The notes: generated by a model not told the origin, from the sequence alone. 64,000 nucleotides of DNA from Zoogloea oleivorans (GCA_030157785.1 JAOAUC010000024.1:1-64000), one strand, 5' to 3'. Positions 16,815 through 27,746 are shown, counted from the first letter of the stretch. Translations and numbers: made by a program.

Positions 16815-19800
16815 ATGAGCAAAGCGTCCAGTTCTGCCTCGCGCCCCCGGGGGCTTCGCCTTCTCGCTCCGACGGCACTCGCCCTTGCGCTGTTGAGCGC
16901 GCAGGTCGAGGCCGTCGTCGACCTCCCCAGCGCGCCCCTGCAGTCAGCTGCCGCCATCCCGTCGAACATCCTGTTCCTGCTCGACGACTCGGGCAGCATG
17001 CAGTTCGAAATGATGCCCGACTCGCTGACGATTTTCCCGACCTACAACCTCGGCTGGACCTGGGGTTTCCGCTACGGCGTTTACCTGTTTCCGCCACGGG
17101 ACAACGTCTATGACGGAGATATCTATCCGCCGGTGATTCCCACCTTTGAAGACACGAACTATCATAATTTCTTCAAGCGCTCGGCGACGAACAACACCCT
17201 GTTCTACGACCCGACGATCACCTACACCCCCTGGGCCAAGTACGACGGCTCGTCCTACGGCAACGTCACGGTTACCGCAGCCCCCTACAACCCGGCCAAT
17301 ATCTCGATCGGAAAGCTGAACCTGACGGCCCAGCAATCCAGCGTCACCTCCGTGCCCTGGATCACCGGTACGTCGAACACGGACTACGCCGTCTGCGGCA
17401 CCGCCGCCTGCACCTCCTACTGGCCCATCACGTTCTATGTTTACAAGGGCAGCGGGGCGCTGACGTCCTCGGTCAACTACGTGAAGTACCAGGTTCAGGG
17501 CACAACGGGCTACAGGAAGGATCTGAACGGCGGCACGCAGACGGCCGTCAGCTCGTTCACCTGGGGTTCGACCACCCGGACTGTTGCCGAAGAAACCCAG
17601 AACTTTGCCAACTGGTTCTCCTATTACCGCTCACGGACGCTGGCTGCCCGGGCCGGCGCCAGCCTGGCCTTTGCCAAGCTGGGCACCAACTACAGGGTCG
17701 GTTTTGCGACGATCAACGACACCAGTTTCGGGAACGCCATTCCCACCTCCGGATCGTTTGAAGACAACAACCGGCTGAACTGGTTCAATGCACTTCTGGG
17801 CAGTAAGGTTCCCCCCCAGGGAACGCCCCTGAAGGCCGCGTTGACCCTGGCCGGCGAGTACTTCTCGCGCACTGACGACAACGGCCCCTACGGCCCCTCG
17901 CCGCAGCTTTCGTGCCGGCGGAACTTCACGATCCTGACCACCGACGGCTACTACGACACGGCCACCGTCAGCGGTATCGGCAACGAGGACAACACCAGCG
18001 GCAGCACCATCACGGGGCCCAACTCCCAGTCCTACCAGTACGCACCGGCCCGTCCCTACTCGGACAGCTACAGCAACACGCTGGCCGACATCGCCATGTA
18101 TTACTGGAAGAAGGATCTGCGCACCAACCTGTCCAACAACCTCCGCCCGACGAGCACCAACCCCTCGTTCTGGCAGAACATGAATACCTTCACCCTGTCC
18201 CTGGGCTTGAAGGGGACCCTCAACCCGGACACCGATCTGGGTCGTCTGACCAGCGGTGCCATCAACTGGCCCGACCCCACCGCGGGCAGCCCCGAGAAGC
18301 TCGACGATCTCTGGCACGCCGCCGTGAATGGTCGTGGCAACTTCGTCGCGGCCAAGGACCCCACCGAGTTCGCCGACGGCCTGGTGTCGGCCCTTACCTC
18401 CATCGGGGAGGCTGGCGGTGCCTGGAATATCGCCGTCAGCTCGAGTATGGTCGAAGTGGACGGCAAGACCTTCGTGGCCCGCTACGACGGCAGCTGGGGC
18501 GGCGATCTGTGGGCCGTCGGTTTCAACGCCGCGGGCAAAATGAACACCACCTCCGACGGTACCCCGGTGCCGATCTGGAAGGCCTCCCAGAAGCTGCCTG
18601 GTGCCGCATCGCGCAACATCTTCACCTGGAAGGACTCCGGCGGCGGGGGCGTCACCTTCACCTACAACAACCTCAGCAACAGCAAGAAGACCGCCATCGG
18701 CAGCACCGCCGTCGTGGACTACCTGCGTGGCGTAACCAGCGGAGAACTGGCCAACGGCGGTGCCTTCAGGAACCGGACGTCCCTGCTCGGCGACATCGCC
18801 AACCCCGCCCCTGCTTACGTCAAGGCGTCGAATACGGTCTTCGCTGCCGCCAACGACGGCATGCTCCACGCCTTCAACGCGAACACCGGCGTCGAACTCT
18901 TCGCCTACATTCCGGGCAACGTCAGTTTCGCCAGCCTCAACGCCCTGTCCAGCCCGACCTACTCCCACAAGTTCATCAACGATGGCGAAATCGTGGTGTC
19001 GGACCTGGCGAGCACCGGCAAGAACATCCTGGTGGGCAGCCTGGGACGGGGGGGCAAGGCCCTTTACGCCCTCGACGTGACCACGCCTTCCACCTTCGGC
19101 GCGGGCAATGTGCTGTGGGAATTCACCGACTCCGATCTGGGCAACACCCTCGGCAAGCCCATCATCGCCAAGACCAACACCGGCGAATGGGCGGTTATTG
19201 TCGGCGGCGGCTACAACAGCACCAACGAGAAGGCCTTCCTGTTCGTCATCAACCTCAACACCGGCGCGCTCATCCAGAAGATCGCCACGGGCGCGGGCTC
19301 ATCCTCGTCGCCCAACGGGCTGGCGACCCCGGTCGGCTTCGACCAGAACGGGGACGGCAAGGTGGACCTGGTCTATGCCGGCGACCTGCTCGGCAACTTC
19401 TGGCGCTTCACCGTTACCGGCGCGGCATCCTCCTGGAGCGCAGCATCCCTGTTTGTGGCGATGGACGGCAGCGGCAACATCCAGCCCATCACGGGCGGGC
19501 TGTCGGTCGCCATCGACCCGAAGACGAACAAGCGCTGGGTGTTCGGTGGTTCCGGACGCTATCTGTCCAATTCCGACGTGTCCAATTCGGCCATCCAGAG
19601 CTGGTACGGGCTCATCGATGACGGAACGAAGATCACCGCGCGCACCTCCCTGGCCACCCGGACCCTCAATTCCGAAAGCACCCAGGGCAGCTACCTGACG
19701 CGGACTTTCTCTACCGCCGTCGCCAACGACATGAACGGCAAGCGCGGCTGGTATGCGGACCTTGCCGTCAGCGGCGTCAAGTCGGGGGAGCGGATGGTCT

Positions 19801-20177
19801 CCCGCAGCCAGTACTCGACCGGTGTGCTCTACGCCAGCAGCATCATTCCGAGCTCGGATGTGTGCGCCTCGGGGGGGAGCGGATACATCAACGCCGTGGA
19901 CGCCTTTACCGGTGGCAGCCTCACCACGCCTTTCTTCGACATCAACAACGACGGCCTCTTCAACGATAGCGACAAGAAGAGCGAAGGCGGCAAGCTCGTC
20001 CCCACCGGATCGATCAGGACCGGCGGCATGGTGGGAGAAATCACCGTGAAGAAGGTCGACGAGACGAAGGTCACCATCCTGGTCTGCGACACCACGGGCT
20101 CCTGCAAGAACCAGCCCAACGTCAACCTGGGGGCGCTCAAGGGGCGTGTGTCGTGGCGCGAAATCCGCGTCGAATGA
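16815..20177 (+). CDS. pilY1: Pilus tip adhesin / assembly protein PilY1
   Basis: 1120 aa with a signal peptide (ALALALLSAQVEA). PilY1 sits at the pilus tip, controls extension and retraction, and in some species acts as adhesin and surface sensor. Near residues 57-62 DDSGSM resembles a von Willebrand A metal site. The C-terminal half is the PilY1 beta-propeller with repeated VFAAANDGMLHAFN and GGKALYALDV segments and a calcium-binding loop DQNGDGKVD at about 843-851. DINNDGLFND near the end may be a second loop. It follows pilX and precedes pilE in one operon. Confidence 0.93.
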   Translation: MSKASSSASRPRGLRLLAPTALALALLSAQVEAVVDLPSAPLQSAAAIPSNILFLLDDSGSMQFEMMPDSLTIFPTYNLGWTWGFRYGVYLFPPRDNVYDGDIYPPVIPTFEDTNYHNFFKRSATNNTLFYDPTITYTPWAKYDGSSYGNVTVTAAPYNPANISIGKLNLTAQQSSVTSVPWITGTSNTDYAVCGTAACTSYWPITFYVYKGSGALTSSVNYVKYQVQGTTGYRKDLNGGTQTAVSSFTWGSTTRTVAEETQNFANWFSYYRSRTLAARAGASLAFAKLGTNYRVGFATINDTSFGNAIPTSGSFEDNNRLNWFNALLGSKVPPQGTPLKAALTLAGEYFSRTDDNGPYGPSPQLSCRRNFTILTTDGYYDTATVSGIGNEDNTSGSTITGPNSQSYQYAPARPYSDSYSNTLADIAMYYWKKDLRTNLSNNLRPTSTNPSFWQNMNTFTLSLGLKGTLNPDTDLGRLTSGAINWPDPTAGSPEKLDDLWHAAVNGRGNFVAAKDPTEFADGLVSALTSIGEAGGAWNIAVSSSMVEVDGKTFVARYDGSWGGDLWAVGFNAAGKMNTTSDGTPVPIWKASQKLPGAASRNIFTWKDSGGGGVTFTYNNLSNSKKTAIGSTAVVDYLRGVTSGELANGGAFRNRTSLLGDIANPAPAYVKASNTVFAAANDGMLHAFNANTGVELFAYIPGNVSFASLNALSSPTYSHKFINDGEIVVSDLASTGKNILVGSLGRGGKALYALDVTTPSTFGAGNVLWEFTDSDLGNTLGKPIIAKTNTGEWAVIVGGGYNSTNEKAFLFVINLNTGALIQKIATGAGSSSSPNGLATPVGFDQNGDGKVDLVYAGDLLGNFWRFTVTGAASSWSAASLFVAMDGSGNIQPITGGLSVAIDPKTNKRWVFGGSGRYLSNSDVSNSAIQSWYGLIDDGTKITARTSLATRTLNSESTQGSYLTRTFSTAVANDMNGKRGWYADLAVSGVKSGERMVSRSQYSTGVLYASSIIPSSDVCASGGSGYINAVDAFTGGSLTTPFFDINNDGLFNDSDKKSEGGKLVPTGSIRTGGMVGEITVKKVDETKVTILVCDTTGSCKNQPNVNLGALKGRVSWREIRVE

Positions 20178-20215
20178 CGTCCCGGCAAGCTAGCTCCACC
20201 GAACGGACAAAAAAC

Positions 20216-20653
20216 ATGAACAAGCGGGCATTGAATCGTCAGCACGGCCTGACACTGATCGAACTGATGATTGTCGTCGTCATCACGGGCATCCTGACCA
20301 TGATCGCCTATCCTGGCTACACGACCTACATCGTGAAGAGCAAACGGGTCCAGGCCACTGCCTGTCTGCAGGAGGCCGCCCAGTACATGGAGCGCTTTTA
20401 CACGACCAACCTTCGCTACGACCAGACCTCCGGCGGTGCTGCCGTCACCCTGCCGGCCACCTCCTGCGTCGATGACATGAGGGGCAACTACGTGCTGTCG
20501 ATTCCTTCGGTCGCGGCGAATACCTTTGTGGTGCGTGCCACGCCCCAGGGCAAGCAGGCTTCGTCCGATACCGCCTGCGGCACCCTGAGCCTCAGCCAGA
20601 GCGGCGCCAAGACCATCTCGGGTACCGGAACCCTCTACTCCTGCTGGCAGTAA
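20216..20653 (+). CDS. pilE: Type IV pilin PilE-like (major or minor)
   Basis: 145 aa with the prepilin leader QHG|LTLIELMIVVVITGILTMIAYPGYTTYI: Glu5 and the Pro kink near position 22 are present. The globular part has Cys pairs (ACLQEAA, SCVDDMRG, ACGTLSL, YSCWQ) including the C-terminal disulfide-loop residues. In betaproteobacteria the last gene of the fimT-pilVWXY1 cluster is usually a PilE-like minor pilin, so it may not be the main subunit. The start ATG is at 20216, 38 bp after pilY1. Confidence 0.87.
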   Translation: MNKRALNRQHGLTLIELMIVVVITGILTMIAYPGYTTYIVKSKRVQATACLQEAAQYMERFYTTNLRYDQTSGGAAVTLPATSCVDDMRGNYVLSIPSVAANTFVVRATPQGKQASSDTACGTLSLSQSGAKTISGTGTLYSCWQ

Positions 20654-20666
20654 GGGGGCGGCTGCC

Positions 20667-21446
20667 CTACAGCCCGCCCGGCACCAGCTCCCTGGCCATC
20701 TCCCAGACCAGCTTGCAGATCAGCACGGCGACCACCACCAGGAAGGCCTTGCGCACGAAGCCGGCGCCCTTGTGCAGGGCCAGCCAGGTGCCCAGGTGGG
20801 CGCCCGCCAGATTGCAGGCAGCCATCACCAGCCCGACGGTCCACAGCAGTGGGCCGTGGCTGGCGAAGAAACCGATCGCCGAGATGTTCGTCGCCACATT
20901 GACGAGCTTGGCGCTGGCCGAGGCCTGCAGGAAATCCATGCCGAATAGGCGGACGAAGCCGAACATCAGGAAGCTGCCGGTGCCGGGGCCGAAGAAACCG
21001 TCGTAGAAGCCGATCACGGCACCGAAGGCGACGGCCTTCCAGCGGTCAGCCGGCAGCAGCTCCCGCGTTATCGCATGGCCGAAGTCCTTGCGCCGGAAGG
21101 TGTAGATCGCCACCGCCAGCATCAGCACCACCACCAGCGGCCGCATCGCCTCGCGGGGCAGCCAGGCCACGACGGCTGCGCCGACCCATGCTCCGCCCAG
21201 GGCGGCCAGTGCCGCCGGCAAGACCACCTTCCAGGGAATCGACACGGCCCGGGCGTAACGCCACAGGGCCGCGCCGGTGCCGGCAATGCTGGACAGCTTG
21301 TTGGTGCCGAACAGGGTGGGAATCGCCACCTGGGGGAAGTGGCTCAGCAGTGCCGGGATCTGGATCAGCCCGCCGCCACCGACCACGGCATCCACCATGC
21401 CGGCAAAGAAGGCGACAGCCCCCAGGAAAACGAAATCGAGCGTCAT
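20667..21446 (-). CDS. TauE/SafE family membrane exporter
   Basis: 259 aa, eight predicted membrane helices, of the TauE/SafE (formerly DUF81) family linked to export of sulfite, sulfoacetate and similar anions. The two inverted-repeat motifs are clear: GMVDAVVGGGGLIQIPAL with GTNKLSS near the N-terminus, and GFYDGFFGPGTGSFL with SAKLVN in the middle. It is convergent with pilE and follows the aspA-symporter operon after a strong terminator, so it needs its own promoter. The transported compound cannot be inferred. Confidence 0.85.
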   Translation of the reverse strand: MTLDFVFLGAVAFFAGMVDAVVGGGGLIQIPALLSHFPQVAIPTLFGTNKLSSIAGTGAALWRYARAVSIPWKVVLPAALAALGGAWVGAAVVAWLPREAMRPLVVVLMLAVAIYTFRRKDFGHAITRELLPADRWKAVAFGAVIGFYDGFFGPGTGSFLMFGFVRLFGMDFLQASASAKLVNVATNISAIGFFASHGPLLWTVGLVMAACNLAGAHLGTWLALHKGAGFVRKAFLVVVAVLICKLVWEMARELVPGGL

Positions 21447-21456
21447 GGCAGGAAGG

Positions 21457-21484
21457 AAAAAAGCCCGATCCGCGGGGATCGGGC
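21457..21484 (-). terminator. Rho-independent terminator of the aspA-symporter operon
   Basis: On the minus strand GCCCGATC, a 6-base loop and GATCGGGC are followed by six T residues. The perfect 8-bp stem lies 38 bp after the symporter stop codon. Confidence 0.85.
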
Positions 21485-21521
21485 AAAGGGAGGCCCTTTA
21501 CGGGCACAGGGAAGAGAGACG

Positions 21522-22817
21522 TCAGGCGGTGACCGGGGCCAGGGGCTCCGGCAGCACTTCGTCCACATCGTCGAGGGCTTCGTTCACCGGGTCGATGGCC
21601 TTCTCCCACTTGCCCACGGCAGCGGTGGCAATGGCATTGCCCAGTACGTTGGTGGCAGTGCGCCCCATGTCGAGGAAGTGGTCGATGCCCATGATCAGCA
21701 GCAGACCGGCTTCCGGCAGATGGAACATGGGCAGCACCGCGGCCACCACCACCAGCGACGAGCGGGGCACGCCGGCCACGCCCTTGCTGGAGATCATTAG
21801 TACCAGCAGCATGGTGACCTGCTCACCCAGCGACATGGGAATGCCGTAGGCCTGGGCCACGAAGAGCGAAGCGAAGGCCGTGTACATCATCGAGCCGTCC
21901 AGGTTGAAGGAGTAGCCGAGGGGCAGGACGAAGCCGGTGACCCGGTTGCGCACGCCAAACTTCTCGAGCTGTTCCATCAACTTGGGGTAGGCCGACTCGC
22001 TGCTGGCGGTGGAGAAGCCCAGCAGCATGGGGCTGCGCACCAGCTTGATGAGGCGGAACACCTCGCGGCCGAGCACCAGGTAGCCGGCGCCGATCAGCAC
22101 GATCCACAGGACCAGCAGGGCCAGATAGAAGCTGGCCAGCAGCTTGCCGAAGACGGTCAGCATGCCGACACCCTGTACCGTCACGACCGCCGCCACCGCA
22201 CCGAAGACACCCAGCGGGGCAAGGCGCATCACGTAGTCGGTGACCTTGAGCATCACGTGGACGACTTCTTCCATGGTCTGCACCAGGCTGCGCGCAGCCT
22301 GGTTGTGCAGGTTGCCGAGGGCCAGACCGAAGAACACCGAGAACACCAGGATCTGCAGCACCGAGTTGCCGGCCATCGCTTCGACGATGCTCTTCGGAAA
22401 GACCTGGGTGATGAAGTCCTTCAGGTTGAGAGCGCCGGTTTTCAGGTTGGTGGCGGTGCCGACTTCGGGCAGCGGCATGTTGAGCGCGCTGCCGGGCTGC
22501 AGCAGGTTGGCGAACACCAGGCCGATGAGCAGCGACACCAGCGAGGCGGCGACGAACCAGCCCATGGCCTTGGCGCCGATGCGCCCGACGGTCTTCGAGT
22601 CGCCGATGTTGGCCAGCCCGGACACCAGGGTGGCAAACACCAGCGGGGCGATGATCATCTTGATCAGGCGCAGGAAGATGTCGGTGATGATGCCGAAATA
22701 GCCGGCGATTTCCTTGGCGGCCTCGGGGGTCGGCGCCGCCTGGTTGCAGGCGTAGCCGGTGATGATGCCGAGGATCAGTGCGGCAAAGATCAGCATCGAC
22801 GACTTGTTGGCTTTCAT
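21522..22817 (-). CDS. Dicarboxylate/amino acid:cation symporter (DAACS family, DctA/GltP-like)
   Basis: 431 aa, the typical length for sodium- or proton-coupled glutamate/aspartate and C4-dicarboxylate symporters. The HP1 serine-rich loop STASSESAYP, the NMDGT-like motif NLDGSMMY and the C-terminal GIDHFLDMGRTATNVLGN are all present. The RTATNVLGN form with GRT is seen in both DctA and GltP relatives. It follows aspA by 40 bp on the same strand and precedes a terminator, so the operon pairs aspartate uptake or fumarate exchange with aspartase. Aspartate is therefore a likely substrate, but this is inference. Confidence 0.88.
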   Translation of the reverse strand: MKANKSSMLIFAALILGIITGYACNQAAPTPEAAKEIAGYFGIITDIFLRLIKMIIAPLVFATLVSGLANIGDSKTVGRIGAKAMGWFVAASLVSLLIGLVFANLLQPGSALNMPLPEVGTATNLKTGALNLKDFITQVFPKSIVEAMAGNSVLQILVFSVFFGLALGNLHNQAARSLVQTMEEVVHVMLKVTDYVMRLAPLGVFGAVAAVVTVQGVGMLTVFGKLLASFYLALLVLWIVLIGAGYLVLGREVFRLIKLVRSPMLLGFSTASSESAYPKLMEQLEKFGVRNRVTGFVLPLGYSFNLDGSMMYTAFASLFVAQAYGIPMSLGEQVTMLLVLMISSKGVAGVPRSSLVVVAAVLPMFHLPEAGLLLIMGIDHFLDMGRTATNVLGNAIATAAVGKWEKAIDPVNEALDDVDEVLPEPLAPVTA

Positions 22818-22857
22818 GATCGTGTCCTGTCTGGATTGAATCGGGTGGCGCCGGCCA

Positions 22858-24279
<1,422 letters not shown>

Positions 24280-24346
24280 GCTTGTCTCCATTGGTTTGAA
24301 TAGCGGTTGCCGGGCCGGTAGCTTCCGGTCTTTGTGCGTATTCAAT

Positions 24347-24362
24347 CGCAGGAGTCATGCCA
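24347..24362 (-). promoter_or_regulatory. Possible sigma-54 promoter of aspA
   Basis: The minus strand reads TGGCATGACTCCTGCG. GG and GC are 10 bases apart and the -24 box is good, but the -12 box (CTGCG) is off consensus. Sigma-54 control through DctD-type activators is common for dicarboxylate genes, but this match alone is weak. Confidence 0.3.
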
Positions 24363-24429
24363 TGCTGAATTCCTTGTTTTGTGTTTTTAATTCATTGATT
24401 AATTGGATGAAAAAATAATGCCGAGGTGC

Positions 24430-24485
24430 GGCCGTTCGGAATTCCGGAGAATTGGCTTGTTGTGCATCCGGAAAACCGAACGGCC
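24430..24485 (-). terminator. Long hairpin after the cytochrome c gene of the second PQQ operon
   Basis: GGCCGTTCGG (24430-24439) pairs with CCGAACGGCC (24476-24485), with an inner TTCCGGA / TCCGGAA pairing. On the minus strand a T6 run follows 10 bases after the stem. It probably ends the PQQ-XoxJ-cytochrome transcript. Confidence 0.5.
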
Positions 24486-24501
24486 TGGCACGGGCGCCGG
24501 C

Positions 24502-24987
24502 TCAGTACCAGGTGTCGTCCTCGTCCCCCTTCTTGCGCGCGGCCTCGGCCTTGACGCGGACGGCTTCCTCCCGCAGGAAGGTGACGATCTGCCAGATTTC
24601 CTCCTGGCTCATGGCCAGGCCGAAGGAGGCCATCTGGGTGTTGGGGCGCCCCTTGGAAATGGTCTCGAACATGAAGGTGTCCGAGTTGGCGCCGCCAGGC
24701 GCCCAGGCGCCCCGGACCAGTTGCGGGCACTTGCCGCCGTGTCCGCGGGTGTTATGGCACTGCTGGCAGGTACGGCCGAAGAGCTCTTCGCCCTTGCGGG
24801 CCGCGTCGGCATTGCCGAAGAAGGGGTTGGCCGAGGTGGTGGAAGGGGCTGCCGAGCCGCCCGGTGTCACGCCGAAAGCGTGGGTGAGCCCGGCCAGGCC
24901 GGCTGACAGGGCGAGGGCCGTTGTCCAGCGCAGGAGGCGTCCGGCCGTTGGGCGCGGACAGGTTTTGGGTGAGGGGTGTGCGTTCAT
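24502..24987 (-). CDS. Periplasmic monohaem cytochrome c (XoxG-like partner)
   Basis: 161 aa with a long basic N-terminus and signal peptide (WTTALALSAGLAGLTHA). One haem motif CQQCH and a downstream axial Met (NTQMASFG) define a class I cytochrome c. The last 20 residues are charged. Its ATG overlaps the stop of the preceding binding-protein gene (ATGA), so the two are translationally coupled. In xoxFJG-type operons the cytochrome at this place takes electrons from the PQQ enzyme, and that is the likely role here. Confidence 0.85.
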   Translation of the reverse strand: MNAHPSPKTCPRPTAGRLLRWTTALALSAGLAGLTHAFGVTPGGSAAPSTTSANPFFGNADAARKGEELFGRTCQQCHNTRGHGGKCPQLVRGAWAPGGANSDTFMFETISKGRPNTQMASFGLAMSQEEIWQIVTFLREEAVRVKAEAARKKGDEDDTWY

Positions 24988-25793
24988 GGATTCGTGCGTG
25001 AATGTGTGTTTGAGGGACGGGCCATGCCGTGGCGCTCGAGGATCTGCGTCAGGGAGCCGTCGCCCTGCATCCGGGCCAGGGCCGCATCGACGCCGGGCTT
25101 CAGGGCGGGGTCGCCCTGGCGCAGGGCGACGACAAAGCGGGTTTCGAGGCCGGCGATCGCCAGCCTTTCTTCCCGTATCGCCTCCGGCCACAGCGTGAAT
25201 CCCCGTTGGGTGGCGTTCGCGAGGGCCGGCATCCACAGCAGTCCGGCGTCCACCGAGCCATTGGCCAGCGCGGCGAGAAGGTCGCCGTTGCTGCCGTAGG
25301 GCACCCGGTTCATATGCTGCTGGTGGAGATACATGTCGGCCGGCGTGGCGGTGACAACCCCCAGTCGGGCGGCCTTGCGGGCATCATCGAGATTGTGGAC
25401 CTTCCCCCGGCTTCCTCTGAGCAGGGCGTAGCCTGTGGTGAGGTAGGGGTCGGACGCTTCCAGCCGGAGCTCGACAAGGTCCTCGTTGGCGCCGCCGCTG
25501 ACCGGAATGCCGGAGAAAATGTCGCAGGTGCCGGCCGCCAGGGTCTGACGCAGGGCCTTGCCCAGCCCGCCCCGGTTGGCGATGGTGACCCACGAGAGGC
25601 GCACTTCCCGCCCCAGCTGGCGACCGATGCCGCGGGCGATTTCTGCATCGATGCCGCCATCGCGGATATCGGCGGCGGAGAAGGGGGGATTGGCGTCTGC
25701 CAGGCAGACGACCAGGTCGGCGCCGCGAGCCGGCGCCATGCCCAGGGCCTGGAGCGCGAGCAGCGTGCCGATCAGGGATGTCAGGTGTTTCAT
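24984..25793 (-). CDS. XoxJ/MoxJ-like periplasmic binding protein for a quinoprotein dehydrogenase
   Basis: 269 aa with a signal peptide (LIGTLLALQALGMAPARGA). It belongs to the solute-binding protein (family 3) fold in the subgroup found beside PQQ dehydrogenases. ADLVVCLADANPPFSAAD and GIDAEIARGIGRQLG match the N-lobe, and GTCDIFSGIPVSGG the hinge. In XoxFJ systems J is thought to help activate or load the apo-dehydrogenase, not to import a solute. It lies between the dehydrogenase (53 bp upstream) and the cytochrome gene (4-base overlap). No transporter permease or ATPase gene is nearby, which supports this role. Confidence 0.85.
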   Translation of the reverse strand: MKHLTSLIGTLLALQALGMAPARGADLVVCLADANPPFSAADIRDGGIDAEIARGIGRQLGREVRLSWVTIANRGGLGKALRQTLAAGTCDIFSGIPVSGGANEDLVELRLEASDPYLTTGYALLRGSRGKVHNLDDARKAARLGVVTATPADMYLHQQHMNRVPYGSNGDLLAALANGSVDAGLLWMPALANATQRGFTLWPEAIREERLAIAGLETRFVVALRQGDPALKPGVDAALARMQGDGSLTQILERHGMARPSNTHSRTNP

Positions 25794-25846
25794 GAGGGCT
25801 CCCCGGGCGCGGATGCCGATGGCGATCCGCGCCCCTTTGCGACGGC

Positions 25847-27607
25847 TTAGTGGGAAAGGGCGAAGACCATCATGCCGCCGCCCCGGTTCTGGTGCTTGAA
25901 CAGCTCGCCATACACCAGCGGCCACAGGCTGCCGCCACCCGGCCCGTAAACGATGGCGACGTACTGTTTGCCATTTACGTTGAAGGTGGTCGGGTTGCCG
26001 TGGATGCCGGTGCCGACGTTGAAGCGCCACAGGGTTTCCCCGCTGTCGTCACGCATCGCCGAGAAGTAGCCTTCCGCGTCGCCCGAGAAGACCAGGCCGC
26101 CGGCCGTGGCAAGAATGCCGCTGGTGGCGGGCGTGCTTTGCGGGCGCGACCACACGACCGCGCCGGAGGTGGCGTCGAAGGCCTTCACGCCGCCGGTGTA
26201 GGGATTGGCCTTGAGCACCTTGGAGGCAAGGAACCACTCGCCCTGCTTCCATTCCATCTTCTTTGCCTGGACGTCCATCGAGCTGTCGATGTAGGGCACG
26301 TAGAGCAGCTTGGTTAGCGGGCTGTAGGCGGCCGGGTGCCATTCCTTGCCACCGTCCAGGATCGGAGCGATGTCGGTGGCGATCCTGTCGTAACCGGGCA
26401 CCTTGTCCGGATTGACGATGGGACGGCAGTTGTCCTTGAAGCCGGTCACCCAGTTGACCCGGGCGATGGGTACCACCCAGTTGCATTTGCCGCTGTCCCG
26501 GTTGATCGAATAAACGTGACCGTTGCGGTCGGCGTGCAGCCACACCTTGCGGCCCTTGTCGTCGTCCACCAGGATGGTTTCGTTGTTGCCGTCGTAGTCC
26601 CAGGAGTCGTTGGGGGTGTACTGGAAGTGGTGCTTGATCTTGCCGGTGTCGGCATCCAGCGCCAGGGTGGAGTTGCTGTACAGGTTGTCGCCGGCGCGCA
26701 CGCGGGGGTCGAAGTCCGGGGAGGGGTTGCCGACGCCCCAGAAGATGGTCTTGGTCTTCGGGTCGTAGTTGCCGGTCAGCCAGGCGGAGGCGCCACCGGT
26801 TTTCCAGGAGTCGTTGGCCCAGGTCTTGGCGATCGGGTCGCTGGCGCTGGTCGGGCGGGTGGTGGTCTGCCAGGCGATCTTGCCGGTGTCCGGGTCGAGG
26901 GCGGTGATCTTGCCCACGTTACCCCCCACGTCGGAGCCGGAGTTGCCGACGACGATCAGGCCGTTGGCAACCAGCGGCATGGAGGTGTAGATCTCGCCGG
27001 TCCGGTAGTCGCCCAGCTTGACGTCCCACACGACCCGCCCGGTGGTGTTGTCGAGGGCCACCACGTGGCTGTCCAGCGTGGCCATGTACACCATGTTCTT
27101 GAAGACTGCGACGCCCCGGTTCACTGCCTCGCAACAGAGGCGGGCGCCGAGGTCGCCGGGCAGGGCGTGCTCGTACTTCCACAGCATCCGCCCGCTCTCG
27201 CCATCGAGGGAGAAGACCTTGTTCTGGCTGGCGGTGACATAGACGCGACCATTCACCACGGTGGTCTGGCTGTCCTGGGCGTCATTCACGCCAAAGGACA
27301 GGTTCCACTTGGGAACCAGCCTGACGACGTTGTCGCGGGTGATCTGGCGCAACTGGCTGAAACGTGTTCCCTGGTAGTCCTTGCCGTAGTGGAGCCAGTT
27401 GTTGGCGTCCTTGTCGGCGTTGTTGAGCATGTCCTCGGAAACGTAGTTGGGGCGCCATTTGAAGCTGGCTTCCAGTACGTTCACGCCGAGAGGTGGCTCC
27501 GGATCGGCGGCCGGCTTTTCGTCGGCGGCCAGCACGCCGGTGGCGAACAGGGTTAGCGCCGAGACCGCAAGGAGCGGCCCGGACAACTTGTGAATGTTCC
27601 TCATCAT
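25847..27607 (-). CDS. PQQ-dependent alcohol dehydrogenase, lanthanide-type signature
   Basis: 586 aa with a signal peptide (LLAVSALTLFATGVLAAD), a full eight-bladed quinoprotein propeller and the family's vicinal Cys pair in RLCCEAVNRGVAV. The active-site block NDSWDYDGNNE contains the catalytic Asp followed two residues later by another Asp, the residue that marks lanthanide-dependent homologues such as XoxF and PedH. The order dehydrogenase - XoxJ-like - cytochrome c repeats the xoxFJG arrangement. I used the ATG at 27607 with GGAGAC upstream; an ATG at 27604 is adjacent. The length and sequence suit the ethanol/methanol-type PQQ family, but the substrate cannot be told from sequence alone. 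Confidence 0.92.
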   Translation of the reverse strand: MMRNIHKLSGPLLAVSALTLFATGVLAADEKPAADPEPPLGVNVLEASFKWRPNYVSEDMLNNADKDANNWLHYGKDYQGTRFSQLRQITRDNVVRLVPKWNLSFGVNDAQDSQTTVVNGRVYVTASQNKVFSLDGESGRMLWKYEHALPGDLGARLCCEAVNRGVAVFKNMVYMATLDSHVVALDNTTGRVVWDVKLGDYRTGEIYTSMPLVANGLIVVGNSGSDVGGNVGKITALDPDTGKIAWQTTTRPTSASDPIAKTWANDSWKTGGASAWLTGNYDPKTKTIFWGVGNPSPDFDPRVRAGDNLYSNSTLALDADTGKIKHHFQYTPNDSWDYDGNNETILVDDDKGRKVWLHADRNGHVYSINRDSGKCNWVVPIARVNWVTGFKDNCRPIVNPDKVPGYDRIATDIAPILDGGKEWHPAAYSPLTKLLYVPYIDSSMDVQAKKMEWKQGEWFLASKVLKANPYTGGVKAFDATSGAVVWSRPQSTPATSGILATAGGLVFSGDAEGYFSAMRDDSGETLWRFNVGTGIHGNPTTFNVNGKQYVAIVYGPGGGSLWPLVYGELFKHQNRGGGMMVFALSH

Positions 27608-27746
27608 TTGTCTCCAGCTTTGAGCGTGGGTTGCTGCATTTTTTTGTTTGGACTGCCTCCGGCACGCTGAGGGGATCAGGTGCCGGGGGCAGCTTTGCGG
27701 GGCATGGGCTGCGCAAGTGAGCCGCATCCTGCCCCTCCCGGGAACG

